Assembly (NCBI GenBank): GCA_958295685.1
Contig: OY282365.1
Span: 1,302,001 to 1,366,000, forward strand
Direction of reading: 5' to 3'
From: an uncultured Dehalococcoidia bacterium
Lineage (GTDB): Bacteria; Chloroflexota; Dehalococcoidia; Lucifugimonadales; CATQGZ01
Length of the DNA: 64,000 bases
Position numbers and translations under genes: made by a program. Shown piece after piece: positions 1 to 7,241 of this stretch (positions within the stretch are counted from its first letter, which is position 1; each line of letters starts with the position of its first letter). A model generated the notes under the pieces. It searched no databases and had not been told where the DNA came from. It saw only the letters and a program-made list of their open reading frames with translations.

Positions 1-368
1 CCCCCCCAATCCTGACAACCTCCACCCGCCACACACATCCCCTCCCAATCCCAATAATCCTAATCCTGACATCACCCCAGTCCCGCCACACACACTCCCT
101 CCCAATCCTCAAAATCCCCCCATCCCAATAATCCTATCCTGACATCACCCCAGTCCCGCCACACACACTCCCTCCCAATCCTCAAAATCCCCCCATCCCA
201 ATAATCCTATCCTGACATCACCCCAGTCCCGCCACACACACTCTCCCTCCCAATCCTCAAAATCCCCCCATCCCAATAATCCTGATTCAGACATTCCCCC
301 CTACCCGCCGACACTCTCCCTCCCAATCCTCAAAATCCCCCCAATCCAGATAATCCTGATTCAGACAA
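1..368. repeat. Tandem repeat array, unit about 73-75 bp
   Basis: About five imperfect copies of a C-rich unit lie head to tail. The marker AATAATCC recurs at 53, 127, 200 and 275, giving periods of 74, 73 and 75 bp. Each unit also carries a TCCCGCCACACACA segment. The last two copies contain ATCCTGATTCAGACA, the reverse complement of a motif (TGTCTGAATCAGGAT) that recurs near 29,245, 45,725, 48,023 and 58,157. The array abuts the stop codon of the XRE gene. No gene is seen in it. Confidence 0.85.
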
Positions 369-734
369 TCACCCCTGCCCGCGCCTGAACCGCACGGACC
401 GCGCAAACTCCCGCACCGACTCCCACTCCCCCTCCGTCAGATCGCTCACCTCATTCAGACGAGCCAGACCATCCTCATCCGCCGGACCCTCCAACTCATC
501 CGCAGACACGTACCCCGCCAGCCCCAGCAACTCCCAGTAGGAAACACCCAGCGCCGACGACAGAGCCCGCAGAGTCCCCACCGTCGGACTGAACCGACCC
601 GACTCCAAATGCCCAACGTACCCGTCACTCATCCCCAAACCCCGCGACAACCCACGCTGCGACAGCCCACGCGCCTCTCGCGCCCCGCGCACCGTGTCCG
701 CCAACGCCCCGTATGCACGATCATCAGAACTCAT
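369..734 (-). CDS. XRE-family helix-turn-helix regulator
   Basis: A 121-residue DNA-binding regulator. Residues about 10-65 form a Cro/C1-type helix-turn-helix (ARGLSQRGLSRGLGMSDGYV, then ESGRFSPTVGTLRALSSALG). The C-terminal part is short, acidic and of unknown role (DLTEGEWESVREFARSVRF). The open frame runs upstream to 1295, but that extension is repeat-derived. I chose the ATG at 732-734, which is preceded by GGAGGGAGAAGGCG, a strong ribosome binding site. It is divergent from the terminase cassette, as a phage repressor would be. Whether it controls the consensus promoter at 865 is inference. Confidence 0.85.
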   Translation of the reverse strand: MSSDDRAYGALADTVRGAREARGLSQRGLSRGLGMSDGYVGHLESGRFSPTVGTLRALSSALGVSYWELLGLAGYVSADELEGPADEDGLARLNEVSDLTEGEWESVREFARSVRFRRGQG

Positions 735-779
735 CGCCTTCTCCCTCCATGCCCCCAATTCTACCACCACCACCCACCC

Positions 780-845
780 CCAGGCGCCCACTGCCCACTC
801 CCCACTCTCCACTCCCCACTCTCCACTCTCCACTGCCCCCTGCCC
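780..845. repeat. Simple CCACTCTCCACTCC repeat
   Basis: Low-complexity 7-bp repeats (CCACTCT/CCACTGC/CCACTCC) lie just upstream of the promoter at 865. The same repeat type recurs at about 10,428-10,560, and a shorter run sits at about 1,855-1,885 before the promoter at 1892. It therefore marks three promoter-proximal regions. Confidence 0.7.
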
Positions 846-864
846 CCTGCTCCCCGCCCGACCC

Positions 865-893
865 TTGACACGCTTGTTCGGCGTCTGTATAAT
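865..893 (+). promoter_or_regulatory. Consensus sigma70-type promoter of cassette A1
   Basis: TTGACA at 865-870 and TATAAT at 888-893 with a 17-bp spacer: a perfect match to the housekeeping consensus. It reads into a short ORF (944), the iteron array (1007-1103) and the small-terminase gene. Confidence 0.85.
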
Positions 894-943
894 CCTATTC
901 GTCCGAGCGGAGACACCACCACACCACAAAGGAGAAAGACCCG

Positions 944-1060
944 ATGACCCACGCCTCAACCCCATCAGCCGTGCCGCCTCGTAACCCCGTCCCCCATCGG
1001 AATGGGGTGTCGCATAAGTGTCGCAAAGTGTCGCATAAGTGTCGCATGAGTGTCGCATAA
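944..1060 (+). CDS. Short leader ORF of cassette A1
   Basis: A 38-codon ORF starting with MTHASTPSAVPP and ending SHKCRMSVA inside the repeats. It has a good ribosome binding site (AAGGAGAAAGACCCG before the ATG) and follows a consensus promoter. Equivalent ORFs sit at the same place in the other A cassettes: MTQSPLST at 29,202 and 45,488, MTQPPLST at 58,119, all reading downward on the minus strand. Their ends are SHRCRIGVA, RKCQISVR and DKCHITVT. Conservation of start, opening residues and ending suggests translation. Whether the peptide or only the act of translation matters is unknown. Confidence 0.4.
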   Translation: MTHASTPSAVPPRNPVPHRNGVSHKCRKVSHKCRMSVA

Positions 1061-1103
1061 GTGTCGCATGAGTGTCGCATAAGTGTCGCATAGTGTCACG
1101 TAA
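1007..1103 (+). repeat. Iteron array A1: nine 11-bp repeats GTGTCGCATAA
   Basis: Nine direct repeats of GTGTCGCATAA or close variants (GTGTCGCATGA, GTGTCGCAAA, last unit GTGTCACGTAA), seven of 11 bp and two of 10 bp. The spacing is about one helical turn, so every unit presents the same face of the DNA. A degenerate inverted copy (ATACGACAG) follows at about 1159. A second overlapping ORF starts at GTG 1072 in the last units and ends with TGA at 1150-1152, overlapping the TTG start of the next gene. Confidence 0.85.
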
Positions 1104-1148
1104 TTCCGAGCCGTCTGAGACCCGTCCAGCTACGAAAAGGAGCAGAAT

Positions 1149-1556
1149 TTGAGTGCGAATACGACAGGTCCCGCAAAAAATCTCCTCTCCAACAGGCAGC
1201 AGGAGGCCCTGCCCCAACTCGCCGCCGCCGACTCCATCGCCGAAGGCGCCAGAAGAGCCCAGGTCAACCGCGCCACCGTCTACAGATGGATGCAAGACGA
1301 CGCCTTCCGTGCCGAGTTCAAGCGCCTCCGATCCGAAGCCGCCGAACTCGCCGACGCCGAGATTCAGGGAATCATGCTCAAGGCCGTCGCCGCCATCTAC
1401 GACGCCCTCGACGACAACGCCAGCCCCGAAAAGCTCCGCGCCGCCAAGATCGCCCTCGACGTGGCAATGAAGGTGCGCAACGGCCTCGACCTCGAAAGAC
1501 GCCTCAACCGACTCGACGACGCCCTCTCAACCTACAAGGAGTCGAAACCATGGTGA
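1149..1556 (+). CDS. Phage terminase small subunit-like helix-turn-helix protein
   Basis: A 135-residue protein. Residues about 12-60 read as a DNA-recognition HTH (LSNRQQEALPQLAAADSIAE, ARRAQVNRATVYRWMQDDAF). A helical C-terminal part follows (LRAAKIALDVAMKVRNGLDL) of the kind that oligomerises in small terminases. In the family this subunit recognises packaging sites on phage DNA for the large subunit encoded at 2010. The start is a TTG preceded by AAAGGAG; the small ORF ending at 1152 overlaps it, suggesting translational coupling. The gene end overlaps the next ATG by 7 bp. It could equally be a phage-type HTH protein with another regulatory role; context favours terminase. Confidence 0.75.
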   Translation: MSANTTGPAKNLLSNRQQEALPQLAAADSIAEGARRAQVNRATVYRWMQDDAFRAEFKRLRSEAAELADAEIQGIMLKAVAAIYDALDDNASPEKLRAAKIALDVAMKVRNGLDLERRLNRLDDALSTYKESKPW

Positions 1557-1849
1557 AACTCCAACTCCGCTCCCTCGAACGCAGACTCGTCAAAGAGCGC
1601 GTCGCCGTTGCCGTCCACGACTTCGTCGAAAACCTCCCACACGAGTGGCACGCACTCGCCGCCGACCAACCGACGGACATCACCCAGCTCCTCGACCTCA
1701 TCCGCAGACTCTGGGACGCCAACACCGGGCTCCCAACCATGCCCGCCGCCATCAACTACCTCGAATCATGCCTCAGAAAACGAAAGGAACCCGACCCGCG
1801 CTCCCTCATCTCCATCATGGCCCCCTGGACAGTCCGCACCCTCAAATAA
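1550..1849 (+). CDS. Hypothetical protein in terminase cluster
   Basis: A 99-residue protein that I do not recognise. It is basic at the N-terminus (MVKLQLRSLERRLVKERVAV), then mostly helical (DITQLLDLIRRLWDANTG), with a Pro/Lys-rich tail. The ATG has a ribosome binding site (AAGGAG, 8 bp upstream) and overlaps the end of the small-terminase gene, so the two are probably co-translated. Position between small and large terminase genes suggests a packaging accessory or regulator, but nothing in the sequence proves it. Confidence 0.65.
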   Translation: MVKLQLRSLERRLVKERVAVAVHDFVENLPHEWHALAADQPTDITQLLDLIRRLWDANTGLPTMPAAINYLESCLRKRKEPDPRSLISIMAPWTVRTLK

Positions 1850-1891
1850 CCGACCACCGACCACCGACCACTGCCCACTGCCCCCCGCCCC

Positions 1892-1921
1892 TTGACAAAC
1901 CGCGTACAAAAGTTCTACGAT
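1892..1921 (+). promoter_or_regulatory. Promoter upstream of large terminase gene
   Basis: TTGACA at 1892-1897 and TACGAT at 1916-1921, spacer 18 bp. It gives the terminase large/portal genes their own promoter and a leader of about 80 bases. Confidence 0.6.
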
Positions 1922-2009
1922 GTCAATGACAGGGGACGGACCCCCAGGGCCGCCCCCGCCGAAAACCGCCGCGCGCGGCCCATAACGAGGATGGGATGAA
2001 TCACAAAGA

Positions 2010-3332
2010 ATGCCAAACGATAATCGCGTCGCCCTGCGCCAGGCAGGCCCAGTCGAATTCGTCCGCCGCACGCTCGGCGAAAACCCTTACGACAAGCAGG
2101 TCGAAATCTTGAACGCCGTCGCCAACTCCAGGCGCGTCTCAGTCGTCGGTTGCAACGCCTCCGGCAAAGACTGGGCCGCCGCGCGAGCCGTCCTCTGGTG
2201 GGTCTGCTCCCACTCACCCTCGAAGGCCATCATCACAGGCCCCACCACCCGCCAGGTCGACGACATCCTCTGGCACGAACTCCGAATCGCATACGCCCAG
2301 GCCGCCCACGCCCTCGGAGGACGCATGTTCAGAACCTCCAGATACGAAATCGACAACAACAACTTCGCCCTCGGATTCTCCACCAACTCCCCATACAACC
2401 TCCAGGGCTTCCACTCCCCAAACCTCCTCGTCGTCGTCACCGAAGCACACGCCGTCCACCAAATGGACATGGACGCCATCAGACGACTCAACCCCGCCCG
2501 CCTCCTCATGACCGGCAACGCCCTGACCGCGGCTGGCGCCTTCTACGACTCCCACCACTCCAGACGCCGCCTCTACCACACCATCCACGTCGCCGCCGCC
2601 GACACCCCAAACGTCAAACGCGGCTCCATCGTCATCCCAGGCATGATCACCCCCGAAGACGTCGACGACCACAGAGAACAGTGGGGCGAGGAGAGCGCCC
2701 AATACGCCGGCGCCGTCCTCGCCAAATTCCCCGAAGACCTCGACGAAATAGCCGTCCCCCTGACCTTCGCCCTCGAAGCCGCCAAGAAACGCCTCCAACC
2801 CGCAGGCGAACTCATCATCGCCTGCGACGTCGCAAGATACGGACACGCCATGACCGTCGTGATGAAACGACAGGGCCCCGTCGCCAGAATCGTCTGGAGA
2901 GTCCGAGGTCGAGACACCATGAAAACCGCCGACTTCCTACACCGATACTGCCTCGATAACCCCGTAGACGCCATCGTCGTCGACGATACCGGCGTAGGAG
3001 GCGGTGTCGTCGACAGACTCAAGGCCCTCAGACCACCACGCGCCAGAATCGTCCCATTCCTCGGCGGCGCCGCAGCCGTCGACAAAGACCACTTCGCCAA
3101 CCGCGTCTCCGAAGCATGGTACGCCATGAGAACGCGATACCTCCAACACGACCTCGATACCGACGACGACCCAGCCCTCATCGCACAGGTCTCCAGCCGA
3201 AAATACGAATACCGCGGCCTCTCACAAATCGCCCTCGAATCCAAGAGGAAGAACCCCGACCGAATGGACGAGGCCGACGCCCTCGCCATGACCTTCGCCG
3301 CCTCCAGAGGAGAATTCACCATATGGACCTGA
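2010..3332 (+). CDS. Phage terminase large subunit (ATPase/nuclease)
   Basis: A 440-residue DNA-packaging motor. The N-terminal ATPase has a P-loop-like segment VVGCNASGKDWAAA at about residue 45-58, a good family match except that the usual Ser/Thr after the Lys is Asp. The Walker B region reads LLVVVTEAHAV, with Thr where Asp is usual. The C-terminal RNase-H-type nuclease is recognisable by IIACDVARYG (about 269-278), IVVDDTGVGGG and DEADALAM near the end. The length is in the normal range and the frame is intact. The gene overlaps the portal gene by 10 bp. The two altered ATPase residues could mean a weakened motor or normal divergence. Confidence 0.88.
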   Translation: MPNDNRVALRQAGPVEFVRRTLGENPYDKQVEILNAVANSRRVSVVGCNASGKDWAAARAVLWWVCSHSPSKAIITGPTTRQVDDILWHELRIAYAQAAHALGGRMFRTSRYEIDNNNFALGFSTNSPYNLQGFHSPNLLVVVTEAHAVHQMDMDAIRRLNPARLLMTGNALTAAGAFYDSHHSRRRLYHTIHVAAADTPNVKRGSIVIPGMITPEDVDDHREQWGEESAQYAGAVLAKFPEDLDEIAVPLTFALEAAKKRLQPAGELIIACDVARYGHAMTVVMKRQGPVARIVWRVRGRDTMKTADFLHRYCLDNPVDAIVVDDTGVGGGVVDRLKALRPPRARIVPFLGGAAAVDKDHFANRVSEAWYAMRTRYLQHDLDTDDDPALIAQVSSRKYEYRGLSQIALESKRKNPDRMDEADALAMTFAASRGEFTIWT

Positions 3333-4528
3333 AACGCCTCCTACCCAAACTCAACCCCCTCACACGCGCCAACAGAGTCGCCCCGGCCATAACCGACCCT
3401 TGGGAACAGGGCCTCGCCGCCGCATTCAACCCGTCCTGGACGCCTCTCACGTACGCCGAATACTACGCCAGATCCGCACTCGTATACTCCGCCATAAAAC
3501 TCAGACAGGACGCCATAGCCGCCGTCCCACTCAGAGTCTATGCCCCACACCCACGCCACGACCGCAGCCGCGCCGCGCACCAACCCGTGCCCGACTCCCA
3601 CCCGGCGCAAAAACTGCTCGACTACCCAAACCCCTTCTGGACACGCGGCGACCTCTGGAGAGCCACCGAAACCTACCTCGGACTCTGGGGCGTCGCATAC
3701 TGGGGCATCGAACGCGACGACCTGGGCAGGCCAATCGAACTCTGGCCCCTCAGATCGGACCGCGTCCGCGTCGTCCCACACCCCGACCACTACCTCGAAG
3801 GCTTCGTCTACGTCGGAAAAGGCAGACAACTCGTCCCTTACGCCCCGGACGACATAGTCTGGATACGATACTTCAACCCCCTCGACGAACACGCCGGCCT
3901 CTCTCCCATCGCCCCACTCAGACTCTCCGCCGACATGGGACTCGACGCCCTCAGAGCAGGACGCGCCAGCATCGCCAACGACAGCGCCCCGGCACTCGTC
4001 GTCGAAACCGTCGACACCCCAACCGACGAAGAAGTCCGCGAATTCTACAAACGCTGGGAAACCCGCTTCAAAGGCCCCAAAAACGCCCGCCGGCCCGTCC
4101 TCCTCGGCGGCGGCATGAAAGCCTCCGGCCTCGGCTTCAGCCCCAAAGACATGGAGTACGTCCAAACCCTCCGATGGAGCCTCGAAGACGTCTCACGCGT
4201 CTACGGCATCCCCAAACCCATGCTCGGAGACGTCGAACGCATCACCTACTCCAACTACCGCACCGCAAGAAGAGTCTTCTGGGAAGACACCATCCTCCCT
4301 CACCTCGCCTTCTACCAGGAAGCCGTCAACCGAATGCTCCGCTCCAACTTCCCCGCCGACGGACTCTCCGCAAAGTTCGACCTCACAGGCATAACCGCCC
4401 TCAGAGACAGCGAAAACGACCGCGCAAAGCGCCGAAAAACCTACGTAGACGCCGGAATCATGACCCCAAACGAAATCCGAGAAGAAATGAACCTGCCACC
4501 CATCAACCACCCACCCGGTTCAGTATGA
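3323..4528 (+). CDS. Phage portal protein
   Basis: A 401-residue portal of the HK97/lambda-like phage_portal family. Portals form the dodecameric ring through which terminase pumps DNA. Family features visible are YYARSALVYSAIKLRQDAIA near the N-terminus, the region LWRATETYLGLWGVAYWGIE, the stretch DDIVWIRYFNPLDEHAGLSP, and MKASGLGFSPKDMEYVQTLR before the clip/stem region. The start ATG lies within the end of the terminase gene and follows AGAGGAG. Length is near normal. No head protease or capsid gene follows, which is unusual because these normally come next. Confidence 0.88.
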   Translation: MDLKRLLPKLNPLTRANRVAPAITDPWEQGLAAAFNPSWTPLTYAEYYARSALVYSAIKLRQDAIAAVPLRVYAPHPRHDRSRAAHQPVPDSHPAQKLLDYPNPFWTRGDLWRATETYLGLWGVAYWGIERDDLGRPIELWPLRSDRVRVVPHPDHYLEGFVYVGKGRQLVPYAPDDIVWIRYFNPLDEHAGLSPIAPLRLSADMGLDALRAGRASIANDSAPALVVETVDTPTDEEVREFYKRWETRFKGPKNARRPVLLGGGMKASGLGFSPKDMEYVQTLRWSLEDVSRVYGIPKPMLGDVERITYSNYRTARRVFWEDTILPHLAFYQEAVNRMLRSNFPADGLSAKFDLTGITALRDSENDRAKRRKTYVDAGIMTPNEIREEMNLPPINHPPGSV

Positions 4529-4732
4529 AAGAGTCCCGCTCGGCCACCGTGCGGAGCTGGCGGGCCGCTCCCTGTATTGCCTGTTCTACGAACCCACACG
4601 GAAACGGCAGGCGATTCGCGCCGCCGCTGAACCGCATCGCCGCATAAACCACACACACGGAAGAAACGGCAGACAACCGCGGCATCGCCGAACCGCATCG
4701 CCGCCACATAAACCACACACACGGAGGAACCC
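4529..4732 (+). repeat. Intergenic gap with duplicated leader segment
   Basis: Two near-identical copies of a roughly 38-bp segment (GAACCGCATCGCCGC followed by ATAAACCACACACACGG) start at 4629 and 4690. The second copy ends in GGAGGAA, the ribosome binding site of the gene at 4733; the first ends in GGAAGAA and leads nowhere. This looks like a local duplication, or the scar of a deletion of genes that once followed the portal gene. A 40-codon ORF (4525-4647) overlaps the portal stop but has no recognisable features. Confidence 0.6.
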
Positions 4733-5125
4733 ATGACCCACCCCACCCACAACCCAGCCCCCAGCCCGAGCCGCAACCGCACCACCGACCACGGCCCCAT
4801 CCCGCCGCACGCCCCCAATCAGAGCCGCAACAACCCAGCCCGCGGCCCCATCCCGTCACAAGCCCCCAGTCAGAGCCGCAACAACCCAGCCCGCGGCCCC
4901 GTCCCGCCGCACACCCCCAGCCGGAGCCGCAGTGACACTGCCGACCGCCCTCTACCCGTCCGATGCGACCACGACGGCCTCAAAATGGCCGAAATCCTCG
5001 GAAACCACCTCGTCCTCCGAGCCAGACACCACGGCGAAACCCACGTCAAAATCATCCCCCTCACCCAACTCCTCACCCACGATGAGAATCCCGGATGTAG
5101 TCAGTTCTCGAAGAAGGTGCTATAG
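4733..5125 (+). CDS. Pro/Asn/Arg-repeat protein with small C-terminal domain
   Basis: A 130-residue protein. Residues about 20-70 are three in-phase 17-residue repeats (GPIPPHAPNQSRNNPAR and variants), matched by 51-bp DNA repeats. The C-terminal half (RCDHDGLKMAEILGNHLVL, RARHHGETHVKIIPL) resembles small phage-type Com/zinc-ribbon proteins in the RARHHGE segment, but it has only one Cys where a pair would be expected. The ATG follows GGAGG. The stop lies inside the likely -10 box (TATAGT) of the methyltransferase promoter. The function is unknown; the second half may be a decayed zinc-ribbon. Confidence 0.55.
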   Translation: MTHPTHNPAPSPSRNRTTDHGPIPPHAPNQSRNNPARGPIPSQAPSQSRNNPARGPVPPHTPSRSRSDTADRPLPVRCDHDGLKMAEILGNHLVLRARHHGETHVKIIPLTQLLTHDENPGCSQFSKKVL

Positions 5126-5152
5126 TCCCACCCTAATAGGCAGGCAGGTTAG

Positions 5153-6280
5153 ATGGAGTTCAAATTCGGAGAACTGTTCTGCGGCCCAGGCGGTCTGGCA
5201 CTGGGTGCTGTCCGTGCTTCGGTTGAGAGTAGCGGGCAGTCGTACTCCATCAGCCACACATGGGCGAACGACTTTGACAGTGACTCGTGCGAGACCTACA
5301 GACAGAACATCTGCCCACATTCGCCGCGCTCCGTCATATGTCGTGATGTTCGTCAGTTGGATTTATCCAGTCTTGGCCCGATTGATGCGCTCGCTTTCGG
5401 ATTCCCATGCAACGACTTCAGCGTAGTGGGTGAGAAGAAGGGCATGGACGGTGTGTACGGTCCGCTGTATTCGTACGGTGTCCAAGCATTGAGGCACTTC
5501 CGGCCAATGTGGTTTTTCGCGGAGAACGTAGGCGGACTTAGGAGTGCTAACGACGGTCGGGCCTTCCAGACTATTCTTGAGGAGTTAAACCATGCGGGCT
5601 ATACCATAACTCCTCATCTGTACCGCTTCGAGGAATACAACGTACCCCAAAACAGGCATCGTATCATAATAATTGGGATACGTTCGGACATCGACATACA
5701 GTTCAGAGTACCTGCGCCGTCCCTAAGTCCATTTAAGACATGTAGAGAGGCCCTTGAAGAACCGCCCATATCTCCCGACGCATCGAACAATGAAAGGACG
5801 AAGCAATCAGCACATGTGATTGAACGTCTGAAATACATCAATCCTGGCGAGAACGTGTTCACGGCTGATGTCCCTCAGCGCCTTAGAATAAATGTCAAGG
5901 GAGCAAACATCAGTCAGATATACAAACGCCTCGACCCCAACAAGCCGTCATATACCGTTACAGGGAGCGGCGGCGGCGGTACACACGTTTACCACTGGAA
6001 TGAAAACAGAGCATTGACGAACCGCGAGAGAGCACGACTTCAGACATTCCCTGACGATTTCATGTTCAGCGGCTCAAAAGAGAGTGTCAGGAAACAGATA
6101 GGCATGGCACTTCCGCCGCGTGGAGCGCAAACTATCTTTGAAGCAGTCCTGAGTTGCTTTGCTGGCGTGGAGTATCCCCGAATCGCACCAAACATCTCTT
6201 TCAGAGGAGACACCGTTCCAGGTCGATCCAGACAACTCGCAATCTTGGAGAAAGAGCGTGATTACGCAGGGGCTGTTTGA
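5153..6280 (+). CDS. dcm: DNA (cytosine-5) methyltransferase
   Basis: A 375-residue modification methylase that transfers a methyl group from S-adenosylmethionine to C5 of cytosine. Motif I is FGELFCGPGGLALG (residues 6-19). Motif IV is GFPCNDFS with the catalytic Cys; PCN replaces the commoner PCQ. Motif VI is FFAENVGG, motif VIII QNRHRIIIIG, motif IX RERARLQTFPDDF, and motif X QIGMALPP. GC content and codon use are visibly lower than in the flanking genes, indicating recent acquisition. It heads an operon with the endonuclease at 6258 and Vsr at 7241. The target sequence cannot be read from the protein. Confidence 0.92.
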   Translation: MEFKFGELFCGPGGLALGAVRASVESSGQSYSISHTWANDFDSDSCETYRQNICPHSPRSVICRDVRQLDLSSLGPIDALAFGFPCNDFSVVGEKKGMDGVYGPLYSYGVQALRHFRPMWFFAENVGGLRSANDGRAFQTILEELNHAGYTITPHLYRFEEYNVPQNRHRIIIIGIRSDIDIQFRVPAPSLSPFKTCREALEEPPISPDASNNERTKQSAHVIERLKYINPGENVFTADVPQRLRINVKGANISQIYKRLDPNKPSYTVTGSGGGGTHVYHWNENRALTNRERARLQTFPDDFMFSGSKESVRKQIGMALPPRGAQTIFEAVLSCFAGVEYPRIAPNISFRGDTVPGRSRQLAILEKERDYAGAV

Positions 6281-7241
6281 AAAAATCCTCGTCGACCCTG
6301 TCGAACAGGGAGCCGATGTTCTCTACATCGTTTCCGGGTATGCAAGTGCGACCATGGCTTACAGACATCTCCAACGGCTCAAGGCATTCAAGACGGATAT
6401 AAAGATTGAGTTGATCGTCGGCATGGCTGTGCAGGACGGCATATCCGCGAAAGACCACAATGGTTTTCAAGAGCTGGTGTCAGGTCCATACAGAGACCTG
6501 TTCACCTGTCGTTACGTAGTCCATAGGCCGCCGGTCCATTCAAAAACCTTCACGTGGTACAGTGACCGTACTCCAAAGATTGCCTTCACTGGCTCAGCTA
6601 ACTATACACAGATGGCCTTTAGTACTTCTCAAAGAGAGGCTATGGTTGAGCATGACGCAGAGTACTCACGTGACTACTTTGACCTGATCAAGCAGGATAC
6701 CATCGACTGCTCTGATCTACAGGTGAATACCCCTATCACCATCCACAGCGAGCCTGAGTACTCAATAAAGAGAAATGAAGACAGACAGGAACACAGTGAA
6801 ACTGGTGATGAGCCTGAATTGACAGAGAACCTGTCGCGGCTCCCTCATGAAAAAGTAAGCCTTCTTGACCGTCGAGGACGGTTGCCGGGGCGATCGGGCC
6901 TAAATTGGGGACAGCGTCCCGAGGAAGGACGCGAACCAAACCAAGCCTACATAAGGCTCCCTGTATCACTTGCTGAAACGCAGTTCTTCCCACCTAGAGG
7001 TGAGCAGTTCACGATGATCACAGACGATGACAAGGTACTGATCTGTGCCCGGGCACAGGATCAGGCCAAAGCAATACACACTTCTGACAGCAACAGCCGT
7101 ATGGGTCAGTACTTTAGATACAGGCTCGGACTGCCGGAGGGAAGCCTCGTGACAAAAGAAGATATGGAGCGTTATGGCCGTACAGATGTTGACTTCTATA
7201 AGATAGATGAAGAGACATATTATATGGACTTCTCTATCTGA
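6258..7241 (+). CDS. NgoFVII-like restriction endonuclease (PLD fold)
   Basis: A 327-residue type II restriction enzyme candidate. The N-terminal region (LFEKILVDPVEQGADVLYIV, SGYASATMAYRHL) and the motif VHSKTFTWYSD followed by TGSANYTQ match the phospholipase-D superfamily: H-x-K plus a downstream Asn. One such motif per chain implies a dimer, as in BfiI/NgoFVII-type enzymes. The C-terminal third is probably the DNA-recognition domain. The frame is open from 6159, but GTG 6258 after TTGGAG fits best and overlaps the methylase end by 23 bp. It presumably cuts the site protected by the methylase upstream. Confidence 0.75.
   Translation: MITQGLFEKILVDPVEQGADVLYIVSGYASATMAYRHLQRLKAFKTDIKIELIVGMAVQDGISAKDHNGFQELVSGPYRDLFTCRYVVHRPPVHSKTFTWYSDRTPKIAFTGSANYTQMAFSTSQREAMVEHDAEYSRDYFDLIKQDTIDCSDLQVNTPITIHSEPEYSIKRNEDRQEHSETGDEPELTENLSRLPHEKVSLLDRRGRLPGRSGLNWGQRPEEGREPNQAYIRLPVSLAETQFFPPRGEQFTMITDDDKVLICARAQDQAKAIHTSDSNSRMGQYFRYRLGLPEGSLVTKEDMERYGRTDVDFYKIDEETYYMDFSI

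Noticed and set aside
1007..1103. Replication origin or plasmid iterons
   Set aside because: No replication initiator, DnaA boxes or AT-rich unwinding region nearby, and the same arrays occur at several chromosomal sites.
735..1295. Upstream extension of the XRE gene to 308 residues
   Set aside because: The added part translates simple and 11-bp repeats; a strong ribosome binding site sits at the shorter start.
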